Of a stretch of 64,000 bases of DNA, positions 46,501 through 57,700 are shown piece after piece. How positions within the stretch are numbered: the first letter of the stretch is position 1; each line of letters starts with the position of its first letter. The stretch lies in assembly GCA_009760855.2 (NCBI GenBank), contig WPIO01000005.1, positions 7,660,001 to 7,724,000 of the forward strand. The letters run 5' to 3'. The position numbers were made by a program, and so were the translations under genes. The notes beneath the pieces were generated by a model. The model had not been told where the DNA came from. It saw only the letters and a program-made list of their open reading frames with translations, and did no database searches. The DNA comes from Cristatella mucedo. Lineage: Eukaryota > Bryozoa > Phylactolaemata > Cristatellidae.

Positions 46501-49500
46501 ATCACACCTACATTTCGTGCAGATTCACCAGAAGATGTGCTGGCAGAGTCGATTTTGAGCGTTAGCCTTTCCAATTTCTGAATCACACTTGGTTTGCCCA
46601 TAACCAGTAAGTTGATTGTATCATCATTCAATTTAAGAAAGTTTGCTGCCATCAATTCCCTGCTTCAGAGCATGGCCACTGGCAATTTGCAGGCTAAGTC
46701 CAGAGTAATCACAAGCTAGAAATTGCTGAAAATATAACACCAATGATCGCAAGGATTGGGGGTTTTGACTTCACACAAAACAGGTGCCGCCAGACTGGAA
46801 CAATAATGGCTAGTCTGCGGATTCTAGTTCAGCTAGCATGCTGACAGACTCGAAAACACTGTTGATGAAGATCTTACTCTGCTGCCTTCAGCCTGGATTA
46901 GCTATAGCCTGGAAGAATTATGAGGGAAGTGTGTCACATCTTATCGATAGGGTATTCTATCTTTAGTTATTAATTCTAGTAAAGCATAGGAACAGCAGGA
47001 CGTTCCATTTTTACACAAACGACAGCAGCCACTTCAACAGTGATCAAAACGACTGACTGCAAGCCAAAGTGAGCATTATTTCAGCAAAAATCGAATACAG
47101 GCGCTTATAGCCAGTACACCTACTGTCTTCTCACGCTCGTGTCTCTGCATGCCGTCAAAAAGAGTGCGGACCACATGCCTACAAGCATTAAGAATAGACG
47201 CTGCTAGAAACAACGTTTGGACTGTGCTACATAGAGTAACCATCACATTATTATCACCACAGCCAAGATCACCTGGTATGCCCATGTTGCTACACAAAGA
47301 CTAACCTGCAACAGCTATATCCTTTGCCTTGTTCATCAACTAATGCATCAATGCAGCAACCTTACAGACTATTTAGGACTTTTATTATGCCAATGAAGAG
47401 TTCCACCAAAGTACCAGCAAACGCCAAACTAGCATATCAGGAAGAATTTCTGGAGATTTTCTGGAGATAATTTCTGTTAGCTAAATATTAGCATATGGAT
47501 ACTCTAAATCCATAGCTATTAACATTCGAAAATCAATGCATCGTTGGAAATAGCTCACATGCATCTACAATAGCCTACACGGATACGCACGAAGCAGCAT
47601 CACGGGTGAACAAAAAGACAAAAAGCATATTTCAATAACCGGTTGTCCTCAAGTCTAACGCAGTGATGCAATACAGTTCCAAACTTACTTGTAACTTTCA
47701 GTTTAGTATAGCCAAAAGACTAAGATTCGAACGACAGATTCTGCAATCAGTGGTAACTAAATGTTTGTTTTCAGATTACACATCTTTTTTAAGTTATAAT
47801 CCTGAGAGAGCCAATATTCCTTTGGTAAAAATACATGAACCTATGGCGGACCTGCGCCCGGTACAAAATGTGGGGAGAGTGTCGGACAAGTGTGTTATGT
47901 CGATGCTAAAAACACGTGAAATTCCTCAAGTATAAGACAAGTCAATTCATTTATGCCTATGATGGACATGCGAAAGCACATTACTTGGATTTTAAGGAGT
48001 TTGCCAATAAACTGACAGCTTCATAATAAGTGGGCTTAAGTCATTCATAAGCTCTATAATACCCCACAATGAAAGCTGCTAGAGCTACCTAATCAAAGAT
48101 ATAATATAAAATCAACTATCACGATTCAGCTTCACAATTCTAATTCCCTACAAGTAACAACATAATATAATATAATTCATTTCTATAGTTCCTTAAGAGA
48201 ACTAAATCTATATTCAGGCACTTCACATATGCTACGGGGCTCGAGCCCACGACATCGGACATCGAATACATTCATCTTGACCTCAGTTCGAGGCGAGCAC
48301 CTTACCCACTGGGCCAAACCAGGGTGGCTGCATTCACTTAGATAAATATAACTATGTGCCATACTGCAAGGGCCAATAAAGGGCATTGTTATTCATAGGG
48401 AATAGCAAAAATCCAAGAACACGTATCTTTTCCAAGAATGTACATTTGACATAAATTAGTATACTAAAAAATACCTGTGCATGAGGTTTGACGTGTGGTC
48501 CTGTTTCTGAACCAACAGCTTAGAAAGGGCAAATGCTAGGCATAAAAGGTGGCCTCTAAGGATAATTCAGCAAGGTACTCTGTCATTGAAATGCCGTGGG
48601 CCCCAACAAATTAGGGAAATATCGACCACATTGCACCATGAAGTACAATTTCAAGACATGCTGCTAACTGCTCTTGCACCTACTGAGTTCCTTTCCCAGT
48701 CATAATTCAACTGATCTTTTTTGCTACTTATATATTCAACTGTTCTTCTAGTCCAAAGTATACTACTTTTGCTTTGCTACAGGCTGTCACCACCATTGGA
48801 TATTCAAAGCTGCTCATGTTTTGCAAGTGCTAAAGGAAACACTCCAGCATAACAAAGCATAGTCACTGCGAATGATTGAGATACATATAATTTTTGGTCA
48901 CGTCGCACAAAATGGCCAAATTGAGATCTGCCGAAGCATGTGAACAGATGCTGAGCAGTGATGGCCGATGCAAATGGCAACAATAGGCTACAATGGGTGC
49001 AAATGAAGCACAGCAAAGTCTCGGCAATGTGAATAACAGCTTCCTCTGAGTCCGACGTTTTTATTCAGGGTCGATCATAGGCCAAGCAGTACAGCTGCAC
49101 ATCTTGTGTCATGTAAGTTTGAAATCTAATAGTTTATAAGAAAATATTGAATGGTGACCTCTTCTTGACCCTCTCAGTTATCCTAATAGATCTCAGTCCC
49201 CAATAAGTGCCAAAATACATTCTTAAAAGCACTGTACCAACCGCGGTTCATTTGTTGTTGTGGTTTCTCCAAGCCTTTGCATAAATGAGCCTGGTGGCTG
49301 ACAAGATTTGAATGAGATTTTTCTGCCTGCGGATTTAGTTCAAATAAAGCTTGTATTGCCCCCATGCTTGTTAAGCCAGGAAGAAAAACAGCAAGACTAC
49401 TCACGACAGATATAAGACAGCACCATAACGGAGTAGCCCTAACAGAGAACCATATTTGATTAAAAGAATGCCGAATGATGCTCGTGAAGTAATGAATTGT

Positions 49501-52500
49501 CGATGCTTTCAATGCACTTATGCGATTACAAGTAAATGTATCTATTCGACCTGTCAGCAAATTTTTCTAGATAACAATTTCAACAAAACGAATCTTGGCA
49601 TTTGCTGCATCTCCGAAAGCAACTTTCACAAGTGCATTAAAACCTCAAAACCACGACCCTCTTGCCATGCTGAATGAGCTGAAGCTACAACTATAGCTGC
49701 CAGAAGTGCATTGAAACGTCACAAAAACTTAGACGACCAGATTGCAGAAACCACTGCAGCTGCGGCAGCAATACAGTTACCATCCACAATTTGACTGCTA
49801 CACAATAAGCATTACATTCACCGTCGGATTATTAAGTGGTATTTCTCACTTAATGCCAGATAGACCTGAAGAAAACAGTAATCAATCATATTTATGTTTA
49901 AGAGCCAACAAATAACCACAATACTGAACAAACTATGCACCCTAATATTGCCTAAAATAAGATACAACTATGAAGTAGTGATAATATCAGAAAACTGCAT
50001 CGCTTATTGTAAAGCAAAAACTCAAGAACAATGCACATTTTAGACCAGAATTTATATTTCAGAGATGAGAGTAGTTGTTCTCGAATACCAGAAGCGCAAA
50101 GGGTAGACGAGATGTTTAAGATCATTGACACTGCCAGAGGTCGCAGGGGATATTACTCACAAGGAGCAGGAAGTAGCATTACGTGGGATGTCTGAAAGTT
50201 ACTTACCTAAGCTCATGAGGAGGAAGATGTTTGTTCACATTATTGCTCTTCACCAGGTAAAACATCGATGCGCTACAACGAGTGACCACCAACACAACGT
50301 GTAAGGTAATCAACCCATGAGCTACATCAGATGCTGAAATCCCAATGACCTGGCTGAGCCTGGATGAACTCAACCACAATTAAACTGTGCAATGGCTAGG
50401 CACGAACTGCTTTAAATTTAAACAGGCTGATCGTCTAATAAAGAACAAGTAAACTACAAGCAATAGACAGTCAATTTCTATGTACAGTGCGCTCAAAAAA
50501 AAAAGTATTAAGACAGCAATGTTCAGTATGCTTTAAAGCACAAGTAATGACAGCTGCATCAGATACCACGACAGTCGCAGAAGTGCCTATACATGTACAT
50601 CAGTAAATAACGTTGACGATACTATCAGTACACACATGCACTGAACGAAATATGAAAAGGAAATATTTGAGTGTATATTATTTATCTAGCTTAATTTTAA
50701 TTTTTAATGTTCTACCATGAGGCTGCTCCTATTTATTTCCAATGGCATGTTGGCTTTGATGTGGCTGTATATGATTAACCATCAACCATTATCCTCGGCT
50801 TCTCCCAACTGGCAAGATGGCAAGACATACAGCTGCAGACTTAAAACTAACAACAATAGGTCTCAGTCGTAGCTCTCATACATTCTACGAATATGCAGGC
50901 GGTTGAAGGTCCAGTGCTTACTTCTTCAAGCAATTGGGCTGTGACCGATGCCAGCTTAACATGACACGAAACAGCAATCCAGTTTCCTCTGCATTTCGGA
51001 AAAGAACTAGTGACTGAATATAACTGAGGAGACAGGAGAAACAAAACCAGTCCTGATTTTTTACAGTAGCCCATGGCTTGGTCCTGTCGTCTGCAACTGG
51101 CAAATAACAACACGGTTTTCTGCTGATCACAAAAGAAGCCACATAATTGCACCGAGTCAATGCCTTAGCAAATAAGTGTTCTAGCACGATGATGTGTCAA
51201 TGCCTGCCCTGTTGAAATGGCTTACTCTTGCCTCTGGCATTAGTTCAAATCCTAAGAATACATAAGTGTATCTTTCTTCCTTTCTAGTGCTAAGCATGAA
51301 GATTGCCAGGGATGACATGCTCCTCACTCATAATGCCGGAGCAATTTCTCATCAGCATTTAATATAGCTACCGGGGTTATACAAATAGCTGAGGATCTTA
51401 TACTTTTTTGCTATAAAGCATACCAAAGTCTTTCGATGGTGTTCAGATCAGTACTCATGCTTGGCACTACAGTCAATGGAGGATACCAACGATCCGGACC
51501 ATTGTCGTAAAAACTCTCTCATTGTGTTGTGTTTAGGATCGTTCACATATTGCAATATAAAATCTAGCCCTTTCAGGGCCATCACACTTATATACCGAAA
51601 CTGCTTACAATAAGTACGTATGCTACTTTATAAGGACATCTAGGCGACAGAGCCATGTTGCTAGCTGCTGTGCAATAGCCCCGCTCCATCATCCACCACT
51701 ACCAAAACTTCTTGTCTCCTGAAGGCAGTCACCGTAGTATGCTTCACCAATGTTGAGCTTCACAATAGCTCTCCTGCCAGTATTGAAAATAATGAACTTC
51801 GATTCATCAGTCAACTCTTTGCCAGTCAGTTAAGGTCGGTTTGGGGTGGCTGATAGCCCATTACAGGTAGATTAATTTTTGCCTTTTAGAAAGTCGTGGT
51901 CTACGATGGGAAATCCTCGAAAGTATACCTTGCTTGCTTAGCCTCAGCAGAACGTTCCGTCAAGCCCTGCCATAAGCAGATGTGTCCTGGCAACACTTTT
52001 AAATTCTCATGTGCTACATGTTCTCTAAGGCTTGCATTTTATGACCAACTCATCCCAATCGTCAGTCAGCTTAAGACGACGATACTGCTCCATTGTTTCC
52101 ACCGTACCGGTTGCAATTACTTCTCAATAATGTACAGTATAAATTGTGTGGAAATCATAAGCGCTCTAGAAATGCATCCCTTGTTATAGCTGCCACATGC
52201 AACCCCTAGATATTTGCTTTCGCGAAAGCATATATCTCTCTTCACTTTGCACATCTCTCAGCCCTTGCTAGCTGCTCTCCGATTTGATAGCAAAGGAAAG
52301 AAATGTAAACTAGCTTTCTCGGAAATGTCACTGAAAGAGAAACACATTCTTACATACACCATTTTAGCGATGTTAACCAAAATAGACTGGATACCATTTT
52401 CAAATGCTGTTCCCATTTCAGGAAGGATTTTTCTAGTATAATTTACTTCTCCTGCTCTTATAAGCAATGAGAACTACTCTATTTAGTACAGATTAATATT

Positions 52501-54655
52501 GGGATTAGTATTGTGTACTGCAACTGAGCCAATCCCATCGAGAGAGTTCTTAATCATCAGAATTACCCCATTTCCAGCAAGCTTCTAATAATTGACTACA
52601 TCTAGATGTAAATTAATAAAATCTTCTAAACAGACCCTACTGCTTATAAATAAGTGCCTGATAAAGATAATGGAATGGCTTCATCTTCTTAAGATCAATA
52701 TAAAAAGATCAATTTAAGATCAAGATGATTCAGATAGAGTGGTAACTAAGACCAAGCAGGTGCAGCGGTGGCAGCAATGCAATAAGGCCTGGTCGGGCCT
52801 AGACCACGAGCCATTGCTGACAGCAGCAGTGGCACCTACTGACCTTCCAGATATCTGTACGTTTGCCTTGTCAGGGTTCTCCCGCATTACATTGCACAGC
52901 AACTGCAATACAATGAAGCTTTCTGTAAACCACGGCTGACCAAGCAAGCAAGGCAGGTCGAGATCGTCACAGCAATTGATGCACTCAGAATTTTAAATTA
53001 CCCTTCAGGCTTAGTACGAGAAAATTTCTTACGATAAGAACGTGCAAGCATTATTCACTCAATATCAATCAAAAGCATCAACAATTAGGATGTGCACAAG
53101 GGAAGGGAAAGAACGTAGAACGCAAGTCAGGCAACAAGAAGAGGGAATGTGTGAAAGTTACAAAGTAAGTATCTATAAGTTGCATATACCTTCAGAGCTT
53201 CAAAGCGCTGCCTCAACTCGGTGTCTCGCTGCTCACGTAGAAAGGTAAAGAGGTTGTTCAGGCATTCCACAGCTGCTTCAGGCCTGTCGGCATATGCACG
53301 TAAAGACTCCACAATTTGAGATGCATTGGCATCACCGGTCACCTGAATGGGAACGATACAGAAAAATTAGCACTATCAACATTAATAAAAACTTGCAGTA
53401 ATCCATGGAGCAAAGTTGTTTGCATGCGAAATGGCTGCCTGTAAAAGCAACATGTTCTTGTTCTGGAGACCTAACCATGAGGAAATAGCAATGCTTGTTA
53501 TATGCAGCTCAACACTGGGTAGAACCTAGACAAGCAGGCTAAGTCCACCATAAAGACTGTCAGCTAATGAACAGGCCGAGAGACCAAAGAAGCATTTAAG
53601 TAGAGATTCAATTTTATAAAGAGTGGTAGCAAAACTGCCTGCCTACCTACATAATTCACTCATTGGCTAGTGGAAGGATGCAATACAAGAAGCAAGCATT
53701 GCAAAAATAAAAGCAAGTCCTTGAATGACTGTGAGTCTTTATGGTAAGGCTCAACGACCTCGGTCGTAAAGAGCAAGCACCTTACCTCTATCATGGCAGG
53801 AGATGGCTACGACCCACCAAGGATAATATTACGTGATCCAAACACCCACGTGTCACTACACTTAACACTAAAAAGCAGAGAGTGGCGCTTCAAAGCGCCA
53901 TTTTCATCTGCCAGGTTCAAGCTAAAAGCCAGCAGACTGCCAGTGAGAAGTTGGTGGGCTAGGGTCTGGAGTAGACTGTACGAGCAAATACTTCTTCCCT
54001 GGATTATACAGAAAAACAGACCTCTTCTGTTCTAAATTCATAAAGCAGATTTTCTGATGTGGGTAGGGGCAACATGGCTATGGACTACAAAAGAATGGAG
54101 AAGAGTGATATGGAGCTGGATTCGCCAATTTAGATGTACGTAAAATTACCTGTGTCACAAGCCCGTAAAGGTTTCAATGATTGTCATCAAAAAAAGGGAA
54201 AATATGGATGCTAGGGGTTAGCATTTCGGGCATGCTACTGTAGTGTTCGACGACTTGAATCTGATATAAAGCATCATGACAAGAGATGTCAATTTAGAAC
54301 TCCAAGAAAGAATAAAATAATTCATTTGTATAGCACATTAAGAGACCGTAATCACTATTCAGGCGCTTTACATGCCACGGGGCTCGAGCCCACGACCTCG
54401 GCCAGACCTTGATTGGGACGAGCACCCTAACCATTGGGCCAAACCAGCTCGGCGAATCCTAATTTCCAACATGATAAATGTTAGCGGATTTAACAGCCTC
54501 ATTTATGTAGCAACAGGTGAGCCTTTACGGCAATCGTCACCGCTTGCAGCAGTGAATAAAGGATCACCCACAGAAGAACTCGAACCCACGACCTGGGTCG
54601 AGAAGAGCAAGCAAGTTGCATGCATGCGCACACGCGAGCAAACACACACGCACAC

Positions 54656-54736
<81 letters not shown>

Positions 54737-57700
54737 GCTAAGGCCCAAGGGCAAATAAAGACCTTCATCACACTGCTACACATAATACATTGTTGGAAAT
54801 GCAGTTGTATGGTACACAGCCGGTTAAACGAATGGCTTGACCAAGGCAATCTCCATAACTCGTGGCGATAGAGTATGTATCCTTGAAGTGGATTGAAGGC
54901 TTAGTGCTAACTAAGGAGGGTCGTATCCCATCTAAAGACTCGGTTTTCCAATTTTCAGGACGTATGGAGAAAGAATATCAGACGTTTATACATGCTTAGT
55001 TTGCTCTATGCCCAAACAGCATAAACAAATAATTGCTAATCGTCGAGGTGATATTTCATTTTTGCAGTAAGAATGAATGAACGTGTACTGAAACTTTGCT
55101 GATAAGTTAGCTGACCTTATTTCATTATGAGGCATGTTTACCTGTTAACCTCACCAACAGTTCCTTGCTTGAGAGCAAGTGTAAGAATGATTATGCTTGA
55201 TGGCTGGCTGGCTGTAACAATCTATGTAGGTCTACTTACTGTCTAAAATAAATAAGACCCTGATTGCTGATGTTATAAAGGCAGAGGTCTATATCCATTA
55301 TTGATGATAGAATCTCCACAAAATGATAGCTGCCAGAACCTACTGTGTAAGAGAAAATAGCTCTGAGCATCTACGCAAAATGGCAGTAGACCAACTTGCC
55401 GTCAGAGTTAACTATTGGAACCAGCACGGGCAGACTTTCAGACAGGAGTCCCTTGACCATTTCTTTCTTAATCTTTCTTCTTTGCATAGGCTATATGGAA
55501 GGATGATTTGCTTACCCTTAAGGCAGGTAGCCGCTGACGAAAGCATGCGTCGTTAGTGCAACCAAGTAGACCAAGGAACTCAAGTGGAGGCCTTCGCCTC
55601 GGCCGCCGTCTACCCGTAGCGGCCAAGGATGGAGAGACGGATGCTGACGCCGACGGCAACCGACAGATTGCAGCATGCTTGCTGCCGGGCCAACAAAAGT
55701 CTCGCAGTGCTGGAATGGGAACCTCCAGATCCCTCTCATCGTCATCGTTGTCATCACTATAGAAGTCCGATCCTGAACAATTGGATGTTCCCTGACCTGA
55801 GGCATCGGCCCTGTAGGTGACAGGATAAGATGCTATACAGCTAGTACAATCGTGGAACAAAAGCAAGACCAAAAATAATACAACAGCATTCACCAAGCCA
55901 ACATACCCAAGTTGGTTCCCAGCACTAATGCTTCGCGTGAGCTTGGCTGATGGCGCAAACTGCCACATCATTGTGGCCGACAGATGCCGTCGTATTGGCG
56001 GAGCAGTAGACCTAGGCTGCAGCTGTAGAGGCTCATTACCCGGAAGGTTCGTCCCCGACAGGTCGAGTGAGACAAGTTCCGTGAGGTTTGAGACCAGATA
56101 GTACAAGTCGTCGTCAGATCTGCCGAAATCTACAGGTTGCTGCTTGGCGTGCGATATGTCAAGGTGCCTGTGCGAGACCGGAATGAAGCAAACAACACTG
56201 GGGAGCTGGTGGTAAATGTCTCCACTCGAGCATTGTTGGCTCTAGCCATCGTAGAGAGGCAGGAAGCTGCCCACTAACTGTAGAGCCAACATGCCTGCTT
56301 TGAGCAATTGGCTGCTATTCAATGTACGGACTAGAAGCACTATGAGTGCTTGTTCGTGGCTATGCTTGGTAGTGTACGAAGTCAAACCTTGTGTCAATAA
56401 GAAGTCAGCCCCTAGGTTGCCTCTACTAAGCTGACACAACAAGCTGACTAGGTCATGAATAACTCAAGCGCTACTATTGGGTTGTGGTTGCTAGGAATGG
56501 TAACCGGTGGTAATTCATCGAAGCACCTGCCATGACCATGCCTAAGGCATTTTGCTCGACCCCAGTCAGGTCATGTCATCAATTTGCACAGCACCACGAA
56601 GAAGAAAGAAGAGCAAGCACACCGGCCAGGCTCGATGGACCGGTTTGAGGCAGTACGCAGGCAGTCGGTCGGTGGCCCCAGCGCTGCTCACCTTAGATGC
56701 GGACAATTGCCGATGAGGGTACGGGCAAATGAGCGCAGCTCGCCAGGCTGCAGCATGCCGTGCACCAGCAGTGACGACAGGCGAGGCAACTCGGCCAGGC
56801 AGAGATCAAGCGAAGTGACCGGCACCGACGAGCCGCTGATGTCGAGGCGCACGAGGCTGCCACCACACGGCAGCAGAAGGGCTCGCAGCAGCGGCACACC
56901 GTGCGGCTGCTGCAGCTGGTGAGCTGTCAGCTCTCGCAGCCGCTTGGCCCCTCGCAGCACGTACTCTCGGCACAGGCCAGGACTCGACCAGCGGCTGCTG
57001 ATGCTGCAGCTGCTGCTACCGCCGCTGCTCACACTGCTGCTGCCGCCGCCGGCGCTGCCGGTTCTGCGGGCCTTCGAGGCAAGCTTTGCTCCGTCCTGTC
57101 TCCTCTGCTCGTTCCGATCGCCAGGCCACTGAGCAGCAGCAGCTGCTTCCGGCGGTGGGGACCCGTTGGAGTCGGCATCGGCATACTCGATTTCGGCTAC
57201 AAAAAGTAGCTCTGGCCGATGTGAGTGCACCTCACCGTCCTGAATCGCCTTGGCGAGTCAGGGCCCACAGATTGGTAGCAAAACGTACAAGCAGTCCAGC
57301 ATCAGAACAATTATTCCTCAACCCTTCCTCACCCCACTCCCTTCCGATTGCAGTGGTGCAAAGGGCTAGTAACTGCTTGGTAGTGATTGGAAACTGAAGG
57401 ATATTGGTTGGTGAGAAGGCCCGGTCCAGCAAATAAAATGTTCATACAGCCATCCATTAAAATTCACGACGACCTGCCTCAATGCAGAAACTGTCACTTG
57501 AGCTTACCCAACTAATTTTTAACTCAATGCATTCATGCAATTCACGGAAATTTATTTCCTGTGCATTTCAGTCAAACAGACAAAGGGTACTTTCTGGACT
57601 GGGCCTCTGCCGGTAGTAGCTCCAAGCATAGCCTTGCATACGAAGGCATAAAGGCAGTAGAATTCACTGCTTTAAAGGGGGTGGCATGCTCCTGAGTGGC

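Noticed and set aside
47124-47200. Longer form of the ZER1 exon using the acceptor at 47201
   Set aside because: It leaves the wrong phase after the 50207-50272 exon; the acceptor ending at 47179 gives the right phase and length.
47663-47935. 90-residue plus-strand frame in a ZER1 intron
   Set aside because: No motif, no start or splice context, no support for coding.
48440-48500. Phase-compatible mini-exon candidate for ZER1 (about 32 bp)
   Set aside because: It fitted phase but not sequence; the exon at 50207-50272 fits both phase and the expected SAxxFYL wording.
54499-54871. Four long frames of alternating Thr/His or Cys/Val
   Set aside because: They are translations of the CA microsatellite in both strands.
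56584-57397. Several plus-strand frames of 60-112 residues
   Set aside because: They are GC-rich shadows of the ZER1 exon at 56692-57196 on the opposite strand.
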